Positions 50,190-58,104 of a DNA stretch of 64,000 nt are shown one piece after another (the stretch's first letter is position 1; each line of letters opens with the position of its first letter). The stretch is taken from positions 1 through 64,000 of the forward strand of contig DAOPZC010000019.1 of NCBI GenBank assembly GCA_035353175.1. Direction: 5' to 3'. The notes below the pieces were generated by a model. The model was given only the letters and a program-made list of their open reading frames with translations, had not been told where the DNA came from and did not search any database. The translations under genes and the position numbers were made by a program. Origin of the DNA: DAOPZC01 sp035353175 (GTDB lineage: Bacteria > Verrucomicrobiota > Kiritimatiellia > RFP12 > UBA1067).

Positions 50190-52124
50190 ATGTTCGATTC
50201 GTACAAATGGGGGAGGATGCTCCTGGTGGCGGTGACGGGGGGGGCGCTCCGCGCCGACGAGTCGGCGCTGGAGAACCTGTTCAAGGCGCTTCCGGCGAAT
50301 GCCACGCGGCCGAACGTGTCGCTCACGCTTGAGCCCGGCCGCTCCGACACCGAATGGGTTTTTCGCCAGCTCGAGCGTGTGCGCGACCTCGGAGCCGGAG
50401 GCGTGCTGTTGACGGTCCCGACGGCCGACGAGGCGGTCTGGGAAACGCTGGCCAGAGCGGCGGATCGGGCCCGTATGCTCGGTCTGGAAGTGGGCGTTCG
50501 CGATTTTTGTCTTTCTGCGGCGGAGGCGTCTGCCATGCCGCGGGCGCAGAAGCTGGTCTGGTCTTCGGCGCTTGTGACGAATCAGACTGTGCTGGCGACG
50601 AACGCGGTGTCTCAGGTCGGCCCGCCGCTCGGTTCTTATCAGGCCCTGGCGTGCCTGGCTGTCCCCGAGTGGAATGCGGATATCCAGCCGCATCAGATCG
50701 TGGATCTGGCGCAAGGCCAAGTCTCGACCGGCGGCCTGTGGCGTATCTACCGGTTCGGTCACGAAGATACGGTCCCGCCGGTGCTGGACGGGTTCGACGG
50801 AACGGCTCTTTTCCGCCACGTGAATCAGTGGCTGTTTGCGTGCCAGGGGCGGCTGAAGCAGACCTACGGAAGCACGCTGCTATGGTATCAATTGCCGGGC
50901 CCCGCTTCGTCCGATGTGGTGTGGCCTCGCGATTTGCCGGCGCTGTCTCTGAAGCGTAGCGGATTGGGGCTGATTCGGCAGCTGCCCGCTTTGGCGGGGG
51001 CGGCGGTGGGCGGCGAGATCACGGCCGCGTATGTGCGGCAGCAGGTGGCTCAGACGGTGTGCGAGACGTGGCGCGAACGGTTTGGGAAGAACGTGAACGA
51101 GCTGGTGCATGAGGCTGGGCTGGAGGCGGGGATACGGATCGACGAAGTCCCGGTCGCACCGGAGGAGGTCGCCGTGTATTTTCGGCGGCCGACGTTGCCG
51201 CAGGCCCGGAACACGGTGCAGGGGGCTGCGAACGTGAGGGCTGCGGGCGGGGCTCGTGTGATGGGGCGGAGGTATGTCATCGGAAGCCTGGATGTCGCAT
51301 CGGTTCTGCCGTCGCCGGATGCGGCGCTGATGTCGTTTCCGTGGAAACCGGAGATCAACCGCCTGCTGGCCGAAGGTGCGACGCGCATCCTGCTGGAGTC
51401 GGGCGGCCGTGTGCCGGGGGAGGACGTGGCGTTCCGTCAGCTGCGGGAGGGCTGCCGGTACGCGCAACGCTGTCAGATCCTGCTGCAACAGGGGGAGGCG
51501 GTGGCGGATATCCTCGTGTGGTCGACGAAGCTTCCGGCTTTGCTGAGGTCATACGGGTGCGACTTCGCGAACGGCGTGATGTTGGAGACCGCCACCGTCA
51601 GCGACCAGCGGATCCGGTTCGATTCCGAGCGGACATACGGGGTCCTGGCCGTCACCTCGGAGGTGCTGCGCGACAAGCCTGCGGAGCGCCTGGTTTGCCA
51701 GATGGCCGCGCGGGGAATCCGCGTGTGGCTGGTGACGTCAGGCGAGGCGGATGAGGAAGCGGTTTTCGCGCGGGTTCTGGAAAAGGCCGGCGCGCTGGCC
51801 GGCGTGGTGCGGGATGAGGGCGCGGCGGGGCTGCCCACGCCGGATTTCCAGTGGCGGTCGGACGTGGCGGGGCTGGAATTGCGGTTCGTGCACCGCCGCT
51901 CGATCGGGCATGAGGTGTATTTCGTCGTGAACGACAGCGCCGCCTCGGGCCCTGTGGCCTGTGTCTTCCGCGATACGGGAAGCGGCGTGCCGACACGCTG
52001 GAACCCTGCCGACGGCGAGGCGGGGCTGGTGGTGCAAGACGCCACGCGGGCGGCGGACGGACGGGTCACCTCCTCTCTTTTTCTGGCGCCGCATGACGCC
52101 TGCTTCGTCGTGTTCGATCGGTAG
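50190..52124 (+). CDS. GH106-like (alpha-L-rhamnosidase-like) protein, probably reduced
   Basis: A 644-aa protein. The N-terminus (SLTLEPGRSDTEWVFRQLER to GAGGVLLTVPTADE) resembles the start of the GH106 barrel. The last third (ADILVWSTKLPALLRSYGCD, RIRFDSERTYGVLAVTSEVL and YFVVNDSAASGPVACVFRDT) resembles the GH106 C-terminal Rossmann-like and beta domains. True GH106 enzymes are commonly above 1000 aa, so the middle and several catalytic positions are likely missing. The first 24 residues are hydrophobic but a clear signal peptide is doubtful. It may be a degenerate or repurposed hydrolase. It stands alone, between pdxA-side genes and a kinase. A different sugar-binding family is possible. 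Confidence 0.5.
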   Translation: MFDSYKWGRMLLVAVTGGALRADESALENLFKALPANATRPNVSLTLEPGRSDTEWVFRQLERVRDLGAGGVLLTVPTADEAVWETLARAADRARMLGLEVGVRDFCLSAAEASAMPRAQKLVWSSALVTNQTVLATNAVSQVGPPLGSYQALACLAVPEWNADIQPHQIVDLAQGQVSTGGLWRIYRFGHEDTVPPVLDGFDGTALFRHVNQWLFACQGRLKQTYGSTLLWYQLPGPASSDVVWPRDLPALSLKRSGLGLIRQLPALAGAAVGGEITAAYVRQQVAQTVCETWRERFGKNVNELVHEAGLEAGIRIDEVPVAPEEVAVYFRRPTLPQARNTVQGAANVRAAGGARVMGRRYVIGSLDVASVLPSPDAALMSFPWKPEINRLLAEGATRILLESGGRVPGEDVAFRQLREGCRYAQRCQILLQQGEAVADILVWSTKLPALLRSYGCDFANGVMLETATVSDQRIRFDSERTYGVLAVTSEVLRDKPAERLVCQMAARGIRVWLVTSGEADEEAVFARVLEKAGALAGVVRDEGAAGLPTPDFQWRSDVAGLELRFVHRRSIGHEVYFVVNDSAASGPVACVFRDTGSGVPTRWNPADGEAGLVVQDATRAADGRVTSSLFLAPHDACFVVFDR

Positions 52125-52134
52125 CGCGCTTGAA

Positions 52135-52164
52135 TTGACGTAACGGGTCGGCAGAACGTATACT
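52135..52164 (+). promoter_or_regulatory. Promoter of the membrane Ser/Thr kinase gene
   Basis: TTGACG (52135-52140), an 18-bp spacer and TATACT (52159-52164), a strong sigma-70-type match. It supports transcription starting near 52171 and the GTG 52235 start downstream, and argues against an ATG at 52181. Confidence 0.65.
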
Positions 52165-52234
52165 TGCCGTTTTCAGCCGTATGGGCCCACCCGGGGCTTG
52201 TCCGGAAACGGGGATACCTGTTTGGGAGAGTCGC

Positions 52235-55180
52235 GTGCAGCAAGAAAATACAGCCAGAATCCAGGTGCCGCCAACCGAGCGTATTGCACCGCTTGATCCG
52301 CAGGAAACGCCGACCGTGCGTGTGGTGCCCGGCGCGGAGCCGTCTTTCGAGGAACCGGGAAACGACAAGTTGTTCGACCAGTACACGATTTACAGCAAAA
52401 TCGGCAATGGCGGCATGGGGGTGGTTTATCTCGCGCGCGACCGGCGGCTGGGGCGGTTTGTCGCGATCAAGCGTCTGAACCACCAGGCGCAGGCGATTCC
52501 AACCCTGCGGCAACGCTTTTTGCACGAGGCGCGGGCGGTCGCCACGCTGAGCCATGTCCACATCGTCCACATCTACGCGCTGGGCGAGGACGAGGACGGC
52601 CCCTTCATCGTGATGGAGTATGTGGCGGGGCCGGACGATACGGTCGTGAAGGGCGAGGCCCCGGCGGGCGGGCTGGTCCAGCCGAACCCGCCCTTGACGT
52701 TGGATCAATACGTGTCGCAGCACGGTCAGCTGTCCTCTGAAGAGGCGGCCGAGCTCCTTCTCAAGATCGGGCGCGCCGTGGCCTATGCGCATGCCAGCGG
52801 CGTGATCCACCGTGATCTCAAGCCGAGCAACATCCTGCTGGACAAGAGCAACGAGCCCAAGATCGTGGATTTCGGGCTGGCGCGGCTCATGCGCAAGGAG
52901 GAGCCCAAAATTACGGTGCCCGGCGAGAAGCTGCTGTCGCTGGGGTACGGCGCGCCGGAGCAGGAGTCTGACGCCAGCCTGTCGGACGAACGCTCCGACG
53001 TGTACGGGCTGGGCGCCTTGTTGTATTTCACGATCACGGGACAGAACCCGCGCTACTTCCGCGAGCAGGATGTGCCGGTGCCGCTGCGCGAAGTCGTGGC
53101 CAAAGCGTTGGCCACAGACAAGGAACAGCGGTGGCCGTCGGCTTCGGCCTTCAACGAGGCGCTGTCGCATGTGCTGACCAAGACGCGCGTGGAGACTCCG
53201 ACGGTCCGGACTACGTGGCGGTGCAAATGGTGTGACGCGGTCAATCCGCTTTCTATCAAGTTCTGCGCCGAATGCGGCTGGGACGGCTCCGAAACGTGCG
53301 CCGAGTGCGGCGCGGAAACGTTCGTCGGGGTGCAGTACTGCGGCAACTGCGGGGCAGACGCGCGTTCCTACGAGTCCGTGCTGCTGCTGCTGAAAAAGAT
53401 GCGCGAGGAGCTGGATCAGCACCGCTTTGAACGGGTGATCTCCTATGCCGGCCGTGTCCACGGTTTTGAGCCGGCGGGCCCGAGCGGGCGCCGAATCCTG
53501 ACGGAGGTGGCCGAGTTGCGGGATCTCGCCGAGAAGAATATCCGACGGCGCGAGCAGCTGAAAGAGCAGATTCCGATGGAGATCCGTGCCGAGAACTACG
53601 AGCGCGCGGAGGCCTTCATCAAGCAGTACCGGGAAATGTCGGACGATAAGCTGAGCTTCGAGGGCGAATCGCAGCAGATGCCGGAGCTGATACTGCGCCG
53701 CGACTTGCTGCGGGCCCGCAAGGCGTTGAAGAACCACGAATGGCAGTCCGCCTCCCGGATTTGCGACGGGTTGCTCGACGTGCTGCCCGACCACCCCGAG
53801 GTGCTGGATGTCCGGCGGGCGATCCGGCTGCATGCCGTGATGGCGGACGTACGGGGCGTGTGCGCGATCGTTCTGGGCGTCGCGATGCTTTACCTGTTCA
53901 GCCTGCCGATTGCCGCGAAGGCCACGAAAGGGACGTTCGGGCGCGGCGCTAAACTTTTCTACCGCCCCGGGCTCTGGGTGTATAGCCGAGGGGGGCTGGC
54001 CGCGCCGTTGCGGCCGTACGCGCGTTTCTGGCTCGGCGATGAGGCTGCGCTACCCGCGCGCTTCGATGCCGTGCCGGCGGCCACGGAAGATGTGGCCGGC
54101 GACGTGGTCAAGCCGGATGCGCTGAACAAGAAGCAGCAGGAGTATGTGCGCCAACTGGCCGAGATCGAAGACAGTCAGGCGGTCTTCCTGCGGGCGTGGC
54201 CGGCCGAATATCTGCGCGAACTGGACTTGCTGATGGAGCGTCGGCGTACGGCGGGCGATTTCGAAGGGTGGGCGGTGATCCAGTCTGAACGCAAACGGTT
54301 TGACGAGACGAGGCAGATGAACGAGCCGTCCGGCGAGGATCTGTCAGACCTGAACGTGCTCAAGAACAAATATCGTCAAATGCTGTCGGATCAGCGGCTG
54401 CTGCATAGCCGTAAGCTGGTGACGCTGAGCAAACGCTATGTCAATGATCTGACCGACATGCAGACGACCTACACGCAGGAGAGCAAGATGGACTTGGCCT
54501 CGGTCGTGAACGCCGAGATCCGGCGTGTGCGGGGCTCGCCGGCCCTGCTCGCTGCGGAGGCCGTGCTGTCCGCGTCAACGACGTCGGGTGCGTCGGAATC
54601 CGAGACCGCGCCGCAGATGTTGCTGGCCGCCACGGCCGAGAACCGCGTGCAGGAAGTTGCCAAGATGCGCGATGTCTTCGAGAAAGAGCTGGGCGAGGTC
54701 GAGCGTGTGGCCGCGGAGAAGGTGACCCAGTGGCCCGATAAGTATGTCGTCGGGCTGACGGAGCTGATGGACAAGTTTCAGCGAGCCGGAGATTTCGGCG
54801 GCTGGGAGAGCGTCAGGGACGAGGTGGGCCGTTTCGAGGCGGACCGCGCCATCACGCAGCGGAACATCGTCATGCAGCCGGCCGCGCTTGCGGATCTTCA
54901 GAAGAAATATTTCCTGCTGCGCGAAGAGCACAAGCGCAGCCGCGCCGAGGGCGTGGTCAACACGACGGAGAAGTATGTGAAGAAGCTTCAGGAGCTGCAG
55001 AAGAAGCTGACGGTGGAGGGGCAGATGGAAACGGCGGCGATCGTCAACGCGGAGATCAAGCGTGTGCGCGCCCGCGTCGACTTCATTGAGGCCCAGAGCG
55101 AGATTTCTCCGCAGGGGCCACCGCTGCCGCCGCCGACCTTGCAGGAGGTCGTCTCGCCGTCCGCCGGGGCGCAACAGTGA
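52235..55180 (+). CDS. Membrane PknB-type Ser/Thr protein kinase with zinc ribbons and duplicated C-terminal modules
   Basis: A 981-aa protein. Kinase domain (about 48-315): glycine loop IGNGGMGVVYLARD, Lys79 in VAIKRL, HRDLKPSN with Asp194, DFGLAR at 212 and RSDVYGLGALLYF. Residues about 327-375 hold zinc-ribbon cysteine pairs (CKWCDAVNP, CAECGWDGSETCAECG, CGNCGAD). After a helical, TPR-like part, a transmembrane helix lies at about 540-558 (VCAIVLGVAMLYLFSLPIAA). Outside it are two copies of a roughly 140-aa module (about 632-768 and 808-948) sharing WP-x-x-Y, AGDF-GW and VVNAEI/IVNAEI-RVR. It probably senses something outside and phosphorylates cytoplasmic targets. GTG 52235 has GGGAG 6 nt upstream. 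Confidence 0.88.
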   Translation: MQQENTARIQVPPTERIAPLDPQETPTVRVVPGAEPSFEEPGNDKLFDQYTIYSKIGNGGMGVVYLARDRRLGRFVAIKRLNHQAQAIPTLRQRFLHEARAVATLSHVHIVHIYALGEDEDGPFIVMEYVAGPDDTVVKGEAPAGGLVQPNPPLTLDQYVSQHGQLSSEEAAELLLKIGRAVAYAHASGVIHRDLKPSNILLDKSNEPKIVDFGLARLMRKEEPKITVPGEKLLSLGYGAPEQESDASLSDERSDVYGLGALLYFTITGQNPRYFREQDVPVPLREVVAKALATDKEQRWPSASAFNEALSHVLTKTRVETPTVRTTWRCKWCDAVNPLSIKFCAECGWDGSETCAECGAETFVGVQYCGNCGADARSYESVLLLLKKMREELDQHRFERVISYAGRVHGFEPAGPSGRRILTEVAELRDLAEKNIRRREQLKEQIPMEIRAENYERAEAFIKQYREMSDDKLSFEGESQQMPELILRRDLLRARKALKNHEWQSASRICDGLLDVLPDHPEVLDVRRAIRLHAVMADVRGVCAIVLGVAMLYLFSLPIAAKATKGTFGRGAKLFYRPGLWVYSRGGLAAPLRPYARFWLGDEAALPARFDAVPAATEDVAGDVVKPDALNKKQQEYVRQLAEIEDSQAVFLRAWPAEYLRELDLLMERRRTAGDFEGWAVIQSERKRFDETRQMNEPSGEDLSDLNVLKNKYRQMLSDQRLLHSRKLVTLSKRYVNDLTDMQTTYTQESKMDLASVVNAEIRRVRGSPALLAAEAVLSASTTSGASESETAPQMLLAATAENRVQEVAKMRDVFEKELGEVERVAAEKVTQWPDKYVVGLTELMDKFQRAGDFGGWESVRDEVGRFEADRAITQRNIVMQPAALADLQKKYFLLREEHKRSRAEGVVNTTEKYVKKLQELQKKLTVEGQMETAAIVNAEIKRVRARVDFIEAQSEISPQGPPLPPPTLQEVVSPSAGAQQ

Positions 55181-55196
55181 TAGGGAGTGTTTGGAC

Positions 55197-55976
55197 ATGA
55201 AGGATGTGAACAGTAAAGTGATCCGGCAGACGCCGCTGACGGCCGGGTATTGGGCGCTCGATCTGGATGCGGCGCCGGTCGCGGCTCAGGCTCGCCCGGG
55301 CCAGTTTGTGCACGTGCGCGTGCCGGGTTTGGAGCAGACGGCTTTGCGCCGCCCGTTCAGCATCTTCGGCGCGGGGGACGGGGTCTTGCAGATCCTCTAT
55401 AAAACGGTGGGGCGCGGTACGGAGCGGATGAACCGGTTGCTTCCCGGCGACTCCGTGCAGGTGATCGGGCCGCTGGGCAACGGGTTTCCGCTGGAGCCGA
55501 AGGGGGTGCCGATACTCGTGGCCGGCGGGTATGGCGTGGCGCCGCTCCGTTTTCTTGCCGGACGCATGGCAAAGAAAGGCGTGGTGCTGGCCGGCGGCCG
55601 CACGGCTGATGACGTGTTGGCGGTCGAAGAGTTCGAGCGCCTGGGATGGCCGGTCGGGATCGCGACGCAGGACGGGTCGCGGGGCTCGAAGGGGCTGGTG
55701 ACCGTGCTGCTCGACCAGGAGATCGCGCGCCTGAAAGAGGCCGGCGAGGTCGCGGAACTGTATGCGTGCGGGCCGGACGGCATGTTGCGGGCGGTCGGCG
55801 AGCGCGCGATCGCCGCAGGGTTCCGCGGCTGGTTGTCGCTCGACAAGCACATGGTGTGCGGCGTGGGCGCGTGTCTGGCCTGCGTCCAGAATTTGAGACG
55901 CGAGGACGGCACGGAGTGGATCGGGCGGGTCTGCCACGACGGCCCCATTTTTGAGGCCCGTGAGATTGTGTGGTGA
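55197..55976 (+). CDS. pyrK: Dihydroorotate dehydrogenase B, electron transfer subunit
   Basis: A 259-aa ferredoxin-reductase-type flavoprotein that passes electrons from PyrD to NAD+. Residues about 5-95 form the FAD barrel (RRPFSIFGAGDGVLQILYKT VGRGT region), followed by the NAD domain with PILVAGGYGVAPLRFLAGRM. The C-terminal [2Fe-2S] ligands are C-x4-C-x2-C-x15-C in VCGVGACLACVQNLR with the final cysteine in RVCHDGPIF. Length matches B. subtilis PyrK (256). GGGAG lies 10 nt before ATG 55197; upstream frame overlaps the kinase gene. pyrD begins 1 nt after its stop, giving the expected pyrK-pyrD pair of class 1B enzymes. Confidence 0.95.
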   Translation: MKDVNSKVIRQTPLTAGYWALDLDAAPVAAQARPGQFVHVRVPGLEQTALRRPFSIFGAGDGVLQILYKTVGRGTERMNRLLPGDSVQVIGPLGNGFPLEPKGVPILVAGGYGVAPLRFLAGRMAKKGVVLAGGRTADDVLAVEEFERLGWPVGIATQDGSRGSKGLVTVLLDQEIARLKEAGEVAELYACGPDGMLRAVGERAIAAGFRGWLSLDKHMVCGVGACLACVQNLRREDGTEWIGRVCHDGPIFEAREIVW

Positions 55977-55977
55977 C

Positions 55978-56922
55978 ATGAAACGCGAAAACGGACAAGC
56001 TATGCGTGATGTGGATTTGAGTGTCGACGTGGGCGGTATCCGCATGAAGAATCCGGTCGCCGTGGCGTCGGGCACGTTCGGGTATGGGAAAGAGTATGCC
56101 GATCTGGTCGACGTGTCGAAGCTCGGGGCGATCACGGTGAAAGGAATTCGCCTGCAGGCGTGGCCGGGCAACCCGTTGCCGCGGCACGTGGAGGTCCCTT
56201 GCGGCATGGTGAACGCGATCGGGCTGCAGGGGCCGGGCGTGGACGGTTTTGTGCGGGACTACATGCCTTTTCTGCGGAGCACGGGGACGCCGGTCATCGT
56301 CAATATCTGGGGGACGCGCGAGGACGAGTATGCCGAGGTGGCCCGCCGCTTGAGCGATGTCGAGGGCGTCGCGGGGCTGGAGCTGAACATCTCCTGCCCG
56401 AACGTGAAGGAGGGCGGCCACGCGTTCGGTACGGATCCCCGCACGGTGGCGTCGCTGGTGACCGCCGTGCGGCACGCGACACGGCTGCCGCTGATGCCGA
56501 AGCTGGCGCCGAACGTTCCCGATATCAAGGTGTTCGTGCGTGCCGCGCAGGAGGCGGGGGCCGATGCGTTGGCGTTGATCAACACGTTGCCCGCGATGGT
56601 GATCGATATCGAGACGCGGCGGCCGGTGCTGGCGAACAAGGTGGGCGGCCTCTCGGGGCTGGCGATCCATCCGGTCGCGGTGAAACTGGTTTGGGAGGCC
56701 GCCCAGACGGCCCGGGTGCCGATTCTGGCCATGGGCGGGATCATGGGGCCCGAGCAGGCCATCGAGTTCCTGATCGCGGGCGCCACGGCGGTCGCCGTCG
56801 GGACGGCGAATTTTATCGATCCGTCGACCTCTTTGCGTGTGGCCGACGGCATCGCGGCCTACCTCGAGAGGCACGGGATGCGCTCGGTGCGCGAGTTGAC
56901 GGGGTCGTTGGTCTGCGGTTGA
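55978..56922 (+). CDS. pyrD: Dihydroorotate dehydrogenase, class 1B catalytic subunit
   Basis: A 314-aa FMN TIM-barrel enzyme of pyrimidine synthesis. It contains LSVDVGGIRMKNPVAVASGT, FGYGKEYADLVDVSKLGAI, NISCPNVKEGGHAFGTD with the class-1 active-site cysteine, PKLAPNVPDI, VGGLSGLAIHPVAVKLVWE and ILAMGGIMGPEQAIEFLIAG with the FMN phosphate loop. Class 1B is confirmed by the adjacent pyrK. ATG 55978 lies 1 nt after the pyrK stop; ATG 56002 (MRDVDLSVDVGG) gives a start closer to usual homologues. Neither has a strong ribosome site, consistent with coupling to pyrK. Together they let an anaerobe oxidise dihydroorotate with NAD+. Confidence 0.96.
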   Translation: MKRENGQAMRDVDLSVDVGGIRMKNPVAVASGTFGYGKEYADLVDVSKLGAITVKGIRLQAWPGNPLPRHVEVPCGMVNAIGLQGPGVDGFVRDYMPFLRSTGTPVIVNIWGTREDEYAEVARRLSDVEGVAGLELNISCPNVKEGGHAFGTDPRTVASLVTAVRHATRLPLMPKLAPNVPDIKVFVRAAQEAGADALALINTLPAMVIDIETRRPVLANKVGGLSGLAIHPVAVKLVWEAAQTARVPILAMGGIMGPEQAIEFLIAGATAVAVGTANFIDPSTSLRVADGIAAYLERHGMRSVRELTGSLVCG

Positions 56923-56934
56923 TCCGGGAGGCAT

Positions 56935-58092
56935 ATGGACAAGAAGTGGTACTATGCGGTGGATGGCGTTCGGTACGGGCCGGTCGTCTTCGACGAGCTT
57001 CGCGCGCTGGCGCGGGCCGGGACGATCAAGGCGCTCGATCTGGTATGGCAGCCCGATTTCGGCCCCGAATGGCGCAACGCGGGACAGGTCCGCGAGCTGT
57101 TCGAGGCCGGCGTGCCGCCGGTGCCGCCGGAACCGGAAGGGAGCGCGAGCCCCGACGTGCCGCTCGTGGGCGTCACCGGTGCCCGGCCCTCGTGTCTGGC
57201 GGCCGCCGCGCAGGCGTTCGCGCGGATGGTGACGGTGCTGCTCAGGCCGTTCGACATCACGCGTTGGTTCAGCATCGGATTCTGCGCCTGGTTGGCCTAC
57301 ATCGGCACCCAGTCCTCGATTAATTTCAACGGGACGGGGAGCCCTGATTCCGCGGTGCTGAAACAGCGGATCGATCAAGCGCTGGACAAACTCTGGACGC
57401 TGTCGCTGGGGGGGACGGAGCTGGCCTTCATCATCGGCGCGACGGTGTTCGGCCTGCTGTTCGCCGTTCTTTTCTGCAAGTTGCGTTCGCGCGGCGATTT
57501 CATGTTTTTGCACCGCTGGTATCGTCCGGACGCGACGATCAGCCAGTGCTGGTGGGCGTCGAGCGCGGCCGGTCGCGAGCTGTTCGTGTGGCGCCTTTAC
57601 TTTTTCCTGATCGCGCTCCTGCTGTTCGCGCTCGATACGGCATTCGCGTATGCGTGGATCCTGAAACCCTACATGGCGGCCGGCAAGGCGTGGAGCGTGG
57701 AGCTGACGCGCCCCGCGATCGGATGTGTGACGGCGACCGTTCTGCTGGGGCTGGTGGTTCAGCTCGTTGCCCACTTGACGAAAGCCTTTGTCGTGCCGGT
57801 CATGTATTGGCACGGGGTTACGGCGTCGCGCGCATGGCTGGTGGTCTTCGCGCTTTGCAACCAGTACCCCTTTGCGGTTCTGGGATATTTCGCGTGCGGG
57901 ATCGCCTGCGCCACGGCAGCGGGATTCGCGATCATCGCCTTCGGCCTGCTGACGTGCTGCATCGGGTTCATTCCCTTGATCCTGCCCTATTTCGGCGCGG
58001 TCATGCTGTTGCCGTATTACCTGTTCTTCAGGGGATACGCCATCTGTTTTTTGAGCCAGTGGCGTCCTGAACTGATTCCCGCTTCGGCGTGA
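56935..58092 (+). CDS. GYF_2 (DUF4339) domain membrane protein
   Basis: A 385-aa protein. Residues 3-60 are a clear GYF_2 unit (KWYYAVDGVRYGPVVFDELR, then a W-x-P-DFGPEWRNAGQ end). A Pro-rich linker follows to about residue 80. From about residue 100 there are around six hydrophobic segments, for example LYFFLIALLLFALDTAFAYA and FAIIAFGLLTCCIGFIPLIL, in an arrangement like large poorly characterised membrane-protein families with an N-terminal GYF_2. It is the third GYF_2 protein in this window but lacks the coiled coils of the other two. GGGAGG lies 5 nt before ATG 56935. It follows pyrD by 12 nt, so it is probably in the same transcript. The function is unknown. Confidence 0.78.
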   Translation: MDKKWYYAVDGVRYGPVVFDELRALARAGTIKALDLVWQPDFGPEWRNAGQVRELFEAGVPPVPPEPEGSASPDVPLVGVTGARPSCLAAAAQAFARMVTVLLRPFDITRWFSIGFCAWLAYIGTQSSINFNGTGSPDSAVLKQRIDQALDKLWTLSLGGTELAFIIGATVFGLLFAVLFCKLRSRGDFMFLHRWYRPDATISQCWWASSAAGRELFVWRLYFFLIALLLFALDTAFAYAWILKPYMAAGKAWSVELTRPAIGCVTATVLLGLVVQLVAHLTKAFVVPVMYWHGVTASRAWLVVFALCNQYPFAVLGYFACGIACATAAGFAIIAFGLLTCCIGFIPLILPYFGAVMLLPYYLFFRGYAICFLSQWRPELIPASA

Positions 58093-58104
58093 GGGGGGGG
58101 GACG

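Noticed and set aside
51473..53833. 786-codon minus-strand frame opposite the kinase
   Set aside because: Antisense shadow of the GH106-like and kinase genes, with no recognisable domain or ribosome site.
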